Made by a program: the position numbers and the translations under genes
In this document: positions 1 through 8,136 of the stretch, piece after piece
Layout: the number at the start of each line of letters is the position of its first letter
How positions within the stretch are numbered: the stretch's first letter is position 1
The notes under the pieces: generated by a model
Databases searched by the model: none
What the model was told of the DNA's origin: nothing
The model's input: only the letters and a program-made list of their open reading frames with translations
Source: JBDTSW01 sp963799815
Lineage (GTDB): Bacteria > Actinomycetota > Thermoleophilia > Solirubrobacterales > 70-9
Length of the DNA: 64,000 bases
Assembly (NCBI GenBank): GCA_963799815.1
Contig: CAWCYG010000004.1
Location: forward strand, 744,001 to 808,000
Direction of reading: 5' to 3'

Positions 1-1246
1 ACGTGGACGCGCAGCGCTCGCCTTCAGCGAGCGTGTCTGGATTCATGCCCAGGCACATCGAGCACCCCGCCGAGCGCCAATCGAACCCAGCGGCTCGAAA
101 GACCTGATCGAGCCCCTCGCTCTCGGCCTGCGCCTTTACCTGAGCCGATCCGGGAACGACCATGGCGTCGACGCTCGCGGCGACCTTGCGGCCGCTGACG
201 ACCGCAGCCGCCTCGCGCAGATCGGCAACGCGGGCGTTGGTGCAAGAGCCGATGAAGACGCGCTCGAGCGGGATCTCGCGCATCGGCGTGCCTGGGCGCA
301 GATCCATGTAGCTGAGCGCCCGCTCCTCGGAGTCGTTGCTCGGCTCGGGGACCGGGTCAGTCACCTGCACAACCTGAGCGGGGTTCGTGCCCCAGGTCAC
401 CATCGGCGAGACCTCACTCGCGTCGACCTCGACCTCGGCGCCGAAGGTGGCGTCCGTCTCGGTGGGCAGCTCGCGCCAGCGTGTGACCGCAGCCTCGAAG
501 TCCGGAGGTGCCGCGGGGCGGCCCTCCAGCCACTCGAACGTGGTCTCGTCGGGCGCGATCATTCCCGCTCGCCCGCCACCCTCGATCGTCATATTGCAGA
601 TCGTCATCCGGTTCTCCATCGTGAGCGCCTCGATCGTCTTCCCGGCGTACTCGACCGCGTGGCCGACCATACCGCCGGTCCCACGCTGGCCGATCGTGGC
701 CAAGATCAGGTCCTTCGCGGTGACCCCGGCTGCGAGCTCGCCCGAGTAGGAGATGCGCATCGACCTCGGCCTGCGCTGGACGAGCGTCTGGGTCGCGAGG
801 ACGTGCTCCACCTCCGAGGTGCCGATGCCGAACGCGAGTGCGCCGAGGGCTCCGTGGGTGGACGTATGGCTGTCGCCGCAGACGATCGTCATCCCCGGCT
901 GGGTCACCCCGAGCTCGGGCCCAATCACGTGGACGATGCCCTGATGATCGGAGCCGAGCGAGTAGAGCGGGATCCCGAACTCGCCGCAGTTCGTCTCAAG
1001 CGTCTCGACCTGCTTGCGCGAGAGCTCGTCGGCGATCATGCGGGCCACTGGGGTCCCGTCTGTCGGCACGTTGTGGTCGGCCGTGGCGAGCGTCCTGTCT
1101 GGCCGGCGTACCGTGCGCCCGGCCAGTCGGAGTCCCTCGAACGCCTGCGGGGAGGTGACCTCGTGCACCAGATGAAGGTCGACGTAGACCAGGCCCTTGC
1201 CCACCTCGTGGGCCTCCCAGATCTTGTCGAACAGCGTGCGCGCCAC
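1..1246 (-). CDS. leuC: 3-isopropylmalate dehydratase large subunit, 3' end cut by window edge
   Basis: LeuC isomerises 2-isopropylmalate to 3-isopropylmalate in leucine synthesis, with LeuD and a [4Fe-4S] cluster. The reading frame is open from a GTG at 1246 to the window edge. It begins MARTLFDKIWEAHEV, as LeuC does. Cluster cysteines are visible in VFIGSCTN (about residue 334) and in GCSMCLGMNPD (about 395 and 398). The frame leaves the window in GERCAST, so 415 residues are present and roughly the last 55 lie outside. The start is 4 nt after the stop of the XRE-cupin regulator, so the two are almost certainly co-transcribed. LeuD would be expected just outside the left edge. Identification is secure; the end coordinate is only the window limit. 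Confidence 0.95.
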   Translation of the reverse strand, partial: MARTLFDKIWEAHEVGKGLVYVDLHLVHEVTSPQAFEGLRLAGRTVRRPDRTLATADHNVPTDGTPVARMIADELSRKQVETLETNCGEFGIPLYSLGSDHQGIVHVIGPELGVTQPGMTIVCGDSHTSTHGALGALAFGIGTSEVEHVLATQTLVQRRPRSMRISYSGELAAGVTAKDLILATIGQRGTGGMVGHAVEYAGKTIEALTMENRMTICNMTIEGGGRAGMIAPDETTFEWLEGRPAAPPDFEAAVTRWRELPTETDATFGAEVEVDASEVSPMVTWGTNPAQVVQVTDPVPEPSNDSEERALSYMDLRPGTPMREIPLERVFIGSCTNARVADLREAAAVVSGRKVAASVDAMVVPGSAQVKAQAESEGLDQVFRAAGFDWRSAGCSMCLGMNPDTLAEGERCAST

Positions 1247-1250
1247 GAGC

Positions 1251-1832
1251 TCAGCTCCGGCGTAGCCCTGCGGCGACCACCGCCACGAACTCCGCCTCCC
1301 GCGAGCCCCGGTTCTCGAAATGATGGGGGAGGTCCGCGTCGAAGGTGACGGCGTCGCCGGGCTCCAGGCAGCGCTCTGTGCCGTCAATCACGAGCGTGAG
1401 CTCGCCCTCGAGAGCCATCGCGGTCTCGCGGGAGCCGGGCTCATGAAGCGGTGGGTCGGACGGGCCGCCTGTGGCCGCCCCCGGATCGAGGCGGTGGCGT
1501 GAGACGTCAGCGCGCTGACCCGGCAAGGGTGGGGTCAGCTCCTCGACCCGATGTCCGCCGCGAGCGCGAGCGCGACCCTCGCCCCTGCGAACGATCACGA
1601 CGTGAGGGACCTCGTCAAGGCGCAAGAGCTGGGAGAGGCTGAGGTCGAGGCCCGAGGCAATCTTTCCGGCGATCGCGAGCGTCGGGCTGGTCTCGCCGCG
1701 CTCCACCTGTGAGAGCATCGGCGCCGAGACGCCTGTGCGCTCCGCGAGGTCTCGCAGCGAGAGGTCCATCGAGTCGCGCAAGGCTCGGACCCTCGCCCCC
1801 AGCGCTCCGTTTTCCGTCGCCAGCGTGCTCAC
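1251..1832 (-). CDS. XRE-family regulator with C-terminal cupin domain, ahead of leuC
   Basis: 193 residues. Residues about 10-65 form a Cro/C1-type helix-turn-helix (LRDLAERTGVSAPMLSQVE, then a helix with SPTLAIAGKIASGL). Residues about 105-190 form a small cupin barrel (ETAMALEGELTLVIDG, DAVTFDADLPHHFENRG). This HTH-cupin layout is common in regulators that sense a small ligand in the barrel. The GTG start has no Shine-Dalgarno but sits 6 nt after a TAACGT -10 box, so the mRNA is probably leaderless. A perfect inverted repeat covers that box, suggesting autoregulation. leuC follows 4 nt downstream, so the ligand could be a leucine-pathway compound; that is inference. The segment between the two domains is Arg/Pro/Gly-rich and of unclear fold. 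Confidence 0.85.
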   Translation of the reverse strand: MSTLATENGALGARVRALRDSMDLSLRDLAERTGVSAPMLSQVERGETSPTLAIAGKIASGLDLSLSQLLRLDEVPHVVIVRRGEGRARARGGHRVEELTPPLPGQRADVSRHRLDPGAATGGPSDPPLHEPGSRETAMALEGELTLVIDGTERCLEPGDAVTFDADLPHHFENRGSREAEFVAVVAAGLRRS

Positions 1833-1835
1833 CGT

Positions 1836-1853
1836 TGTACGTTATCACGTACA
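1836..1853 (-). promoter_or_regulatory. Perfect inverted repeat over the leaderless promoter of the XRE-leuC operon
   Basis: TGTACGT-TATC-ACGTACA is a perfect 7-bp inverted repeat with a 4-nt centre. On the minus strand it contains TAACGT (1844-1839), placed 6 nt before the GTG of the XRE gene, as expected for a leaderless -10 box. A further GTAC half-site lies at 1857-1860. A protein bound here would block the promoter, so the likely binder is the XRE protein itself. No convincing -35 hexamer was seen. Confidence 0.6.
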
Positions 1854-1969
1854 TCGGTACAGCACCACGCACAGCTATGTCGGCGCCATCGAGCAGGTTG
1901 TGGAGCCTGTGGCGGCTTGCGCGCGGCCTTCCGATTGCGGGCGCTCACTAGGGACCCGGCGCCCGTAAC

Positions 1970-2719
1970 TCAGCCCTCGCCCGTGGGCCGCACCAGGATC
2001 TCGTTGACGGAGACGCGCCTTGGCTGTGCACAGGCGTAGACGATCGCGTTGGCGATGTCCTCCGCCCGCAGGACCTGGCCGATCTCCTCACGCTTCTGCT
2101 CGAAGCGCTCCAGGACCATGGGATCCTCGTTTTGCTCCTGCAGCTCGGTCTCCACGAACCCCGGCTCGACGCAGGTGACGCGGACGCCGATCTGCGTGCC
2201 CTCCTGCCGAAGCGCTTCGGAGAAGCCCGTCACGCCCCACTTCGTGAAGTTGTAGACCGCCGACCCCATCGCCGCCGTGCGGCCCGCAACCGAGGAGACG
2301 TTGACGACGTCTCCCCCGCCGCCGTCGCGCATGATCGGGAGCGCCGCGTGGGTGCAGTAGAGGAGCCCGAGCACGTTGACGTCGACCATCCGGCGCCACT
2401 CATCGGTGTCGGCGCCCTGGAGGAGGCCGAGCAGCATCACACCGGCGTTGTTGACCAGGGCATCGAGGCCGTCGAGCTCCTCGCGAGCGCCCTCGACCAG
2501 CTTCCTCGCCTGCGTCTCGTCGCCGATGTCGGCCTCGATCGCGACGGCCTTGCCGCCATCGCCTTCGATGCGCTCGACGATCTCCTCCAGGCGCTCCTTT
2601 CGGCGTGCGCCTAGCGCGACCGCCGCCCCCTCGGCCGCCATCGCAGCGGCGGTCGCCTCCCCGATCCCGGAGGAGGCACCCGTGATCAGGGCCTTACGGC
2701 CTTCCAGCGAGCCGGCCAT
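1970..2719 (-). CDS. Short-chain dehydrogenase/reductase
   Basis: A 249-residue classical SDR: a cytosolic Rossmann-fold NAD(P)-dependent oxidoreductase of unknown substrate. Visible motifs are the cofactor loop TGASSGIG (residues 14-21), the NNAG motif, the catalytic Ser in VNVSSVAGR and the YxxxK pair in AVYNFTKWG. GARRKER after strand 2 favours NADP, because basic residues there bind the 2'-phosphate. Length is typical. It starts 10 nt after the leuA stop and probably shares the leuA transcript, but nothing ties it to leucine synthesis. The nearest general description is a serine/3-hydroxy acid dehydrogenase of the YdfG type; this is a family-level call only. Confidence 0.88.
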   Translation of the reverse strand: MAGSLEGRKALITGASSGIGEATAAAMAAEGAAVALGARRKERLEEIVERIEGDGGKAVAIEADIGDETQARKLVEGAREELDGLDALVNNAGVMLLGLLQGADTDEWRRMVDVNVLGLLYCTHAALPIMRDGGGGDVVNVSSVAGRTAAMGSAVYNFTKWGVTGFSEALRQEGTQIGVRVTCVEPGFVETELQEQNEDPMVLERFEQKREEIGQVLRAEDIANAIVYACAQPRRVSVNEILVRPTGEG

Positions 2720-2728
2720 GGGCGGAGC

Positions 2729-4339
2729 TTAGGGGCCGGGCGTGATCGGCTGCTTGGCAGCGTCGGCCGCGACCCCCTCCGCTTCGCGAACGGCCGCTCC
2801 CTCGAGCGCGTTGGCGAGCGCACGGACGTAGGCGCGCGCCGAGGCCTCGAGGATGTCCGTCGCCACACCCTGACCGCTCGCGAGCCGGTCGTGGGCGCGC
2901 AGCATCACGGTCACCTCGCCCAGGGCGTCCTCGCCCTCGGTGACGGCGGAAACGGTGTACTGGCGCAGGTCGGCCTCGACGCCGGCGGCTGTCCGGATCG
3001 CGCCGAAGATGGCGTCCACGGGTCCGTCGCCGCCCGATTCTCCGACCGACTCCTCCCCCGTTGGCATCCGGATCGCCACCTTCGCATGTGGGTCACGCCG
3101 TGACGATGCCTCGACGTCGAACCACGAGAGCTCGTAGCTGCGCGCGGTCTCGCGGACCTGATCGGAGACGATCGCCTCGAGGTCGAGCGCGGTTACCTGC
3201 TTCTTCTTGTCGGCGAGCTCCTTGAATTGCCCGAAAGCGCGGTTTAGCGCGTTGCCCTCGACCTTGAAGCCGAGCTGCTCCAGCGCATCGCGAAGCGCGT
3301 GACGCCCGGAGTGCTTGCCCAGGACGATCGAGTTCGACTCCAGCCCAACGTCGCGGGCATCCATGATCTCGTAGGTCGAGCGCTCCTTCAGAACGCCGTC
3401 CTGGTGGATGCCGGCTTCATGCGCGAAGGCGTTGCGCCCCACGATCGCCTTGTTCGGCTGTACGGGGTAACCGGTGAAACGCGTCACCATCCGGCTCGTC
3501 CGCGCCAGTTCGCGCGTGTCGAGCGAGGTGTCCAGCCCGTGCTCGTCGCGCCGGGTGCGCAGGAGCATCACGATCTCCTCCAGCGAGCAGTTGCCGGCCC
3601 GCTCGCCGATGCCGTTGATCGCGCACTCAACCTGCCTCGCGCCGGCCCTGAGACCCGCGTAGGAGTTGGCGACGGCCATCCCGAGGTCATCGTGGCAGTG
3701 GACGGAGGTGACGACGCCTCGCAACCCCGGCACGAGCTCGTACAGCCGCTCGAAATACCGGCCGTACTCCTCGGGCGTCGTATACCCGACGGTGTCCGGG
3801 ATGTTGACGACCGTGGCGCCTTCGGCGACCGCGAGCGCACAGACCTCAGCGGTGAACTCCAGGTCGGCTCGGGTGGCGTCCATCGGCGAGAACTCAACCT
3901 CATCGCAGAGCGATCTCGCGAGGGCGACGGCCGCCCTCGCCTGGCCCTTCACATCGTCGCGGGTCGTCTGCAGCTGATGCGTGATGTGAATGTCGGAGGT
4001 CGAGATGAAGGTGTGGATCCGGGGTCGTGCGGCGTCCTTGATCGCGGCCCAGGCGGCATCGATGTCGGCCTTGTGCGTACGAGCCAGCCCGCAGATCACC
4101 GGGCCCTGGACATCGCGCGAGATGGCCTCGACCGCCTCGAAATCGCCTGGTGAGGTGATCGGAAACCCAGCCTCGATGACGTCGGCGCCAAGGCGGGCGA
4201 GCTGATGTGCGATCTCGACCTTCTCCGCGACGTTGAGCGAGATCCCCGGGGATTGCTCGCCGTCGCGCAGGGTCGTATCGAAGACGTGGACGCGATTTAA
4301 GTCGTCTGCTTGCTGGGTGTGTGCTTCGGAGTCGCTCAT
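2729..4339 (-). CDS. leuA: 2-isopropylmalate synthase
   Basis: LeuA condenses acetyl-CoA with 2-oxoisovalerate, the first committed step of leucine synthesis. The 536-residue protein has the HMGL-like TIM barrel (VFDTTLRDGEQSPG near residue 20; SVHCHDDLGMAVANS near 215, with metal-binding His/Asp) and the C-terminal LeuA dimerisation/allosteric domain from about residue 370, where leucine feedback acts. Length fits the bacterial LeuA type 1 family. The ATG has a strong Shine-Dalgarno (AGGAGGGAG at 4355-4347). About 70 nt upstream ends a 19-residue leader peptide with five consecutive leucines, so expression is very probably leucine-attenuated. The SDR gene follows 10 nt later. Confidence 0.96.
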   Translation of the reverse strand: MSDSEAHTQQADDLNRVHVFDTTLRDGEQSPGISLNVAEKVEIAHQLARLGADVIEAGFPITSPGDFEAVEAISRDVQGPVICGLARTHKADIDAAWAAIKDAARPRIHTFISTSDIHITHQLQTTRDDVKGQARAAVALARSLCDEVEFSPMDATRADLEFTAEVCALAVAEGATVVNIPDTVGYTTPEEYGRYFERLYELVPGLRGVVTSVHCHDDLGMAVANSYAGLRAGARQVECAINGIGERAGNCSLEEIVMLLRTRRDEHGLDTSLDTRELARTSRMVTRFTGYPVQPNKAIVGRNAFAHEAGIHQDGVLKERSTYEIMDARDVGLESNSIVLGKHSGRHALRDALEQLGFKVEGNALNRAFGQFKELADKKKQVTALDLEAIVSDQVRETARSYELSWFDVEASSRRDPHAKVAIRMPTGEESVGESGGDGPVDAIFGAIRTAAGVEADLRQYTVSAVTEGEDALGEVTVMLRAHDRLASGQGVATDILEASARAYVRALANALEGAAVREAEGVAADAAKQPITPGP

Positions 4340-4410
4340 CCGAAACTCCCTCCTAACTTCTCCTGAGAAAACCGATTGACCTTGATCTCGCGGCTACGCG
4401 CCGCCCAGCG

Positions 4411-4470
4411 TCACTCCCCCCAGCGGGGGAGGAGAAGCAGCAGCGAAAGGGTTTGGAGCCGGGGCGTCAT
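4411..4470 (-). CDS. leuL: Leucine-rich leader peptide of leuA (attenuator)
   Basis: The 20-codon ORF ATG...TGA encodes MTPRLQTLSLLLLLPRWGE. Seven of 19 residues are leucine, five in a row (codons 10-14, positions 4443-4429), and it ends about 70 nt before leuA. Leader peptides rich in the end-product amino acid are the classic sensor of ribosome-mediated attenuation, and leucine leaders upstream of leuA have been predicted in actinobacteria. No good ribosome site precedes the ATG. A TAGGCT box (4487-4482) 11 nt upstream could give a short-leader transcript. The hairpin at 4414-4431 begins at the fifth consecutive Leu codon, so a stalled ribosome would prevent it from forming. No RNA or protein data were available. 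Confidence 0.8.
   Translation of the reverse strand: MTPRLQTLSLLLLLPRWGE
4414..4431 (-). promoter_or_regulatory. Hairpin overlapping the end of the leuA leader ORF
   Basis: CTCCCCC-GCTG-GGGGGAG gives a perfect 7-bp GC stem with a 4-nt loop, starting at leucine codon 14 and ending at the leader stop codon. No T-run follows, so it is not a simple intrinsic terminator. The 5' arm and the bases before it (CTCCTCC) can also pair with the GGAGG core of the leuA Shine-Dalgarno at 4347-4355. Control at translation initiation is therefore as plausible as termination. Confidence 0.55.
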
Positions 4471-4505
4471 TCGGTTCGGGCAGCCTAGCGCACGGGAAGC
4501 GAGGC

Positions 4506-5261
4506 CTAGGAGCTCTTGACCTCGGCCGGCTCCCGCTCCGGCTCGGACGCGGGTGATCGGCCCGGAGGGGCGGCTCCAAACCGCTTCGCGGCTTTGGCCT
4601 TCTTCGCGTCGTTTCGGTAGAAGGTTCGCGCCCAGATCGAGCCGGGTTTGCCGAGGCGCAGCGCCCCGACGATCCCAACCGGGGCGAAGAAGAGCCCGGC
4701 GACCGCCACCCCGAACTTCTCCTTGGCGAGGTTCACGATCGTCACCGCGATCGCGATCAGGCCGAACGCGCCCGCCACCGCGAACACCTCCCGCTCGACG
4801 TCGTCGGCGACATCGATCCAGGCACCGAACCCCAGCACCATGATCCCCGAGAGGCAGGCCGCAACGATCACGGCGTCGATCGAGCGGCGGCCCTGCTGCG
4901 ACCAGTACACGTCCTTCAAGTCCAGCCAGAGGGCGAACTCATCGAGCGTGAGCCCGGCGCCGATGCCGAAGATCACCGAGATGATCTCGTGCCAGGGCGA
5001 GTCCGGCTGGTGGGTGACGCCCACGTAGCCGAAGATCAGCAGGATGAGGATGCCCCAGACCATGTGATGGATGTGCGTGCCGCCGACCGAGACGTTGCCG
5101 GGCCACCACTTGACCTGGGCACGGATCATGTGGGCGCTCGTGCGGATGAACCCGAACGAGGCGAGGAATGCGACGAAGAACAGGAACTCGGGCTGGCGAT
5201 CCGTTTCAACGATCGTCCGCTCGTAGAGGCTGCCGACGCTGGCGAGGGTCAGGACTTCCAC
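4506..5261 (-). CDS. Integral membrane protein with a GGTHIHH motif, function unknown
   Basis: A 251-residue protein with about six hydrophobic segments. TM1 is near residues 25-42, TM2 near 67-85 (HHMVWGILILLIFGYVGV), TM3 near 92-110, and three more lie between 125 and 205. A basic cytosolic tail of about 40 residues follows. The striking element is GGTHIHHMVWG at the mouth of TM2, with three histidines that could bind a metal. An acidic stretch LDEFALWLDLKDVYW follows TM3. I recall similar proteins as conserved hypothetical membrane proteins across actinobacteria but know no function. It sits between serA (41 nt upstream) and the leuA leader, which looks like its own promoter region, so it is probably the last gene of the serA unit. 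Confidence 0.75.
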   Translation of the reverse strand: MEVLTLASVGSLYERTIVETDRQPEFLFFVAFLASFGFIRTSAHMIRAQVKWWPGNVSVGGTHIHHMVWGILILLIFGYVGVTHQPDSPWHEIISVIFGIGAGLTLDEFALWLDLKDVYWSQQGRRSIDAVIVAACLSGIMVLGFGAWIDVADDVEREVFAVAGAFGLIAIAVTIVNLAKEKFGVAVAGLFFAPVGIVGALRLGKPGSIWARTFYRNDAKKAKAAKRFGAAPPGRSPASEPEREPAEVKSS

Positions 5262-5302
5262 CGGGCGCAGAAGCTACCCACCGGAGGGGACGCGCGTGAC
5301 GG

Positions 5303-6898
5303 CTACCGCTGCAGGCTGACGGCGCGGCCCTCGAAGAAGCCGCCGAGCTCGAGGATGCTCGCGACGGTCTCCGGCCGCACGGGCGCGTCGCTCGTCAGCA
5401 CCATCACGGCCGTATCGTCGCCCGTCTCGGCGCCGACGGCCGCCGAGACGATGTTGACCCCCTGCTCGCCGAATGCGGTGCCCACGCGGCCGATCATCCC
5501 TGGCTGATCGGTGTAGCGGAAGACGGCGAGGTCGCCCTCGAACGGGAGGTAGAAGCGCGCGCCCCAGACCGAGGTGAGGTAGGGGTCGTTGCGTGCGCCG
5601 ATGCCGGTGCCCTGGACCTCGACATCTCCGATCCGGACCGTGACGAGCTCGGTGAAGTCCTCCGAGATGGAGTCCTTCGTCTCGATCAGCTCGATCCCCC
5701 GCTCCTCCGCCATCGCCGGTGCGTTCACGAGGTTCACGGCCTCCTCCGTGTGGCCGGTGAGGACGCCGACCAGCACCGAGATCCCAAGCAGGCGGGTGTC
5801 GTGCTCGGCGATGCGGCCGCGAAACTCGGCGGAGACCCTGCCGACAGGCGCGTTGCGCAAGCCCTGCGCGAGGCGTCCCAAACGCTCGCAAAGGGGCACG
5901 AACGGGACCAGTTGCTCCGGCAGCGGGGCATGGATGTTGACGGCGTTTGTGACGACGCCACCTTCGAGCGCCGCGCGGACTTGCTGGGCGGTGTCGGTTC
6001 CTGCGCGGTCCTGTGCCTCGCTGGTTGAGGCACCGAGGTGCGGGGTGACGACGACGTCATCGCGAGCGAAGAGGGAGTGTTCGGTGAGCGGCTCTGACGG
6101 AAAGACGTCGAGTGCGGCGCCGGCGACCTTGCCGGCCTCGAGCCCGGCCTCGAGCGCGTCGAGATCGACCAGTTCGCCGCGGGCGCAGTTGACGATCCGC
6201 ACCCCGTCCTTCATGGCGGCGATGGCGTCGGCGTCGATCCAGTTGACGGTCTTTGGGGTCTTCGGCAGGTGGATCGTGATCAGGTCGGCGCGCCCGTACA
6301 GCTCGTCCGTGCTGTCGACGCCCTCCACCCCCAGGTCGCGGAAGCGCTCGGGGGAGACGAACTTGTCGAAGCTGACCACCTCCATCTCAAAGGCGAGCGC
6401 GCGGCGCGCGACGAGCTGGCCGATACGGCCGAACCCGATCACGCCCAGCGTCTTCCCGTAGAGCTCGTTGCCGCCGAAGCGCGAGCGCTCCCAGCTCCCG
6501 GCAACAAGCGAGCCGTGCGCCTGCGGCACGTTTCGGCAGAGGGCGAGCGCCATGGCGAGCGTGTGCTCGGCCGCCGCCACCGAGTTCGATTCGGGCGCGT
6601 TGGCGACGATGATGCCGCGCTTGGTCGCCGCCGCGACGTCGACGTTGTCGACGCCCGTGCCGGCCCTTCCGATGACCCGAAGGCGCTCGGCGCGATCGAT
6701 CAGCTCGGCGGTGAGTTGCGTGCCCGAGCGGATCAGGATCGCGTCGAACTCGCCGATGCGCGCTGCAAGCTCTGCTTTGTCCCAGTCGAGCCCGAGCTCG
6801 ACCTCGAATTCCTGCTCCAAGAGCGCCACGCCGGCGTCGGCGATCTTCTCCTTGACGAGCACCCGGGGTACCGGGTCGGTGAGCCTCCGCTCAGCCAT
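5303..6898 (-). CDS. serA: D-3-phosphoglycerate dehydrogenase
   Basis: SerA oxidises 3-phosphoglycerate to 3-phosphohydroxypyruvate, the first step of serine synthesis. The 531 residues match the long actinobacterial form. The catalytic and NAD domains contain GVIGFGRIGQLVARR, substrate-binding Arg in RIVNCARGE (near 240), and the general-base His in VVTPHLGAST (near 290). An intervening domain covers about 320-450, and a C-terminal ACT domain (QPGMIGRVGTAFGEQGVNIV) usually confers serine feedback. It starts 7 nt after the stop of the class V aminotransferase, so the two are an operon. That pairing suggests the aminotransferase supplies the next step or a linked glycine/serine reaction. Confidence 0.96.
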   Translation of the reverse strand: MAERRLTDPVPRVLVKEKIADAGVALLEQEFEVELGLDWDKAELAARIGEFDAILIRSGTQLTAELIDRAERLRVIGRAGTGVDNVDVAAATKRGIIVANAPESNSVAAAEHTLAMALALCRNVPQAHGSLVAGSWERSRFGGNELYGKTLGVIGFGRIGQLVARRALAFEMEVVSFDKFVSPERFRDLGVEGVDSTDELYGRADLITIHLPKTPKTVNWIDADAIAAMKDGVRIVNCARGELVDLDALEAGLEAGKVAGAALDVFPSEPLTEHSLFARDDVVVTPHLGASTSEAQDRAGTDTAQQVRAALEGGVVTNAVNIHAPLPEQLVPFVPLCERLGRLAQGLRNAPVGRVSAEFRGRIAEHDTRLLGISVLVGVLTGHTEEAVNLVNAPAMAEERGIELIETKDSISEDFTELVTVRIGDVEVQGTGIGARNDPYLTSVWGARFYLPFEGDLAVFRYTDQPGMIGRVGTAFGEQGVNIVSAAVGAETGDDTAVMVLTSDAPVRPETVASILELGGFFEGRAVSLQR

Positions 6899-6905
6899 GG
6901 TGCTC

Positions 6906-8105
6906 CTACCCGACCGGCACGGGTACGCCGCCAGACTCGGCGAAGACGCGCTGGACCGCGGAGGCGCCCGCGCCCGGCTCGGCCTCGAAGCCGAGGTCGC
7001 GCAGCGTCATCCCGAGCGCAGTGAGCGCGACGACGATGTCGAAGCCGCCGAAGTAGCCGACGTGGGCGATCCGGGCGATCTCACCCCTGAGCTGACCCTG
7101 GCCGCCCGCGATCGTGACGCCGTAGCGGTCGCGCATGAGCGTTGGAACGGCGGCGCCATCGATCTCAGCGGGCATCCGCAACGCCGTGAGGACGTTGGCG
7201 TCGGGATCGTCTGGGCCGAACCGCCTTAACCCGAGCGCCTCGCCGCCGGCTCGCGCGGCTTGCGCCAAGGTGGCGTGGCGCGCGAGGACGTCGTCGAGCC
7301 CCTCGTCGACGAGGATCATCTCCAGGGCGACGTCCAAAGCCACGAACAGCGTGACCGCGGGTGTGAACGCCGAGTTGGCGGGGTTGGCGGCCTGCCCCTT
7401 GGCGGTGCGCTCCCAATCGTGGTAGTAGCGGCGCCCCGGGCGCTCGGCGGCTCGGGCGAGGGCACGCTCCGATACCGAGGCGAAGGACAATCCGGGGGGA
7501 CACATGAGCGCCTTCTGTGAGCCGGCGACCACCGCGTCTATGCCCCACTCGTCCTGAAGCACCTCCACAGCGCCTAGAGCCGAGATCGCATCGACGCACA
7601 AGACTGCCCCGTGGCTCGTGGCCACTTCGTTCAGCGCCTGCACGTCGTTGACGACGCCAGTCGAGGACTCGGAGTGAGTCACGTAGACGGCCCGCGGCTT
7701 GCGATCGAGCGCGCCGATAGCGTCATCGAGGCGGCCGGGATCCACCTTCTCCCCCCATTCGGAGCTGAGATGGGTCACCTCGGCGCCGAAGGCCTCACAG
7801 AGCTCGGCCCAGCGCTCGCCGAACTTCCCGCAGGACGCGACGACGGCGGGGTCGCCGGGGGCGAGAAGATTGGAGACTGCCGACTCCATCGCCCCCGTCC
7901 CTGATGAGGCAAAGCAGAGAACCTGGTTCTCGGTGCCGAAGACGCGCGGAAGGCGCTCCAGCACCCGCTCGTAGATCTCGATGAAGGCCGGCGAGCGGTG
8001 ATAGAGAATCGGCTCGGCCATCGCCTGCGCGACGCGTGGGGGCAGCGGCGTGGGCCCCGCCGTCATCAGATACTGCTTGCCGAAGATGTTCGGCTTCTCG
8101 CTCAT
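6906..8105 (-). CDS. Class V aminotransferase (serine-pyruvate / alanine-glyoxylate type)
   Basis: A 399-residue PLP enzyme of the AGXT/SerC-like class V group. It opens with the family's MTAGPTPLPPRVAQAM, has the cofactor-binding SSGTGAMESA, Asp in LCVDAISALGAV, and the Schiff-base Lys near residue 198 in GSQKALMCPPGLSF. It also has the C-terminal substrate Arg region (GQLRGEIARIAHVGYFGG). This is the alanine-glyoxylate or serine-glyoxylate aminotransferase branch rather than classical SerC. It immediately precedes serA (7 nt), and in some organisms such genes replace SerC as phosphoserine aminotransferase. That role is an inference from context. It is divergent from the cupin gene, with only 31 nt between start codons. 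Confidence 0.9.
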   Translation of the reverse strand: MSEKPNIFGKQYLMTAGPTPLPPRVAQAMAEPILYHRSPAFIEIYERVLERLPRVFGTENQVLCFASSGTGAMESAVSNLLAPGDPAVVASCGKFGERWAELCEAFGAEVTHLSSEWGEKVDPGRLDDAIGALDRKPRAVYVTHSESSTGVVNDVQALNEVATSHGAVLCVDAISALGAVEVLQDEWGIDAVVAGSQKALMCPPGLSFASVSERALARAAERPGRRYYHDWERTAKGQAANPANSAFTPAVTLFVALDVALEMILVDEGLDDVLARHATLAQAARAGGEALGLRRFGPDDPDANVLTALRMPAEIDGAAVPTLMRDRYGVTIAGGQGQLRGEIARIAHVGYFGGFDIVVALTALGMTLRDLGFEAEPGAGASAVQRVFAESGGVPVPVG

Positions 8106-8122
8106 CGAGCGGTCAAGGGTAT

Positions 8123-8128
8123 TAGGGT
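8123..8128 (+). promoter_or_regulatory. -10 box of the cupin-yjbQ unit (leaderless)
   Basis: TAGGGT lies 8 nt before the GTG at 8137 and no Shine-Dalgarno is present, so transcription probably begins at or next to the start codon. The site is within the 31-nt gap to the divergent aminotransferase gene, so the two promoters must overlap. Confidence 0.4.
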
Positions 8129-8136
8129 GCGACCAC

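Noticed and set aside
659..1348. Long plus-strand open frame opposite leuC
   Set aside because: It is antisense to a clear leuC frame with conserved Fe-S cysteines; long antisense frames are expected at this GC content.
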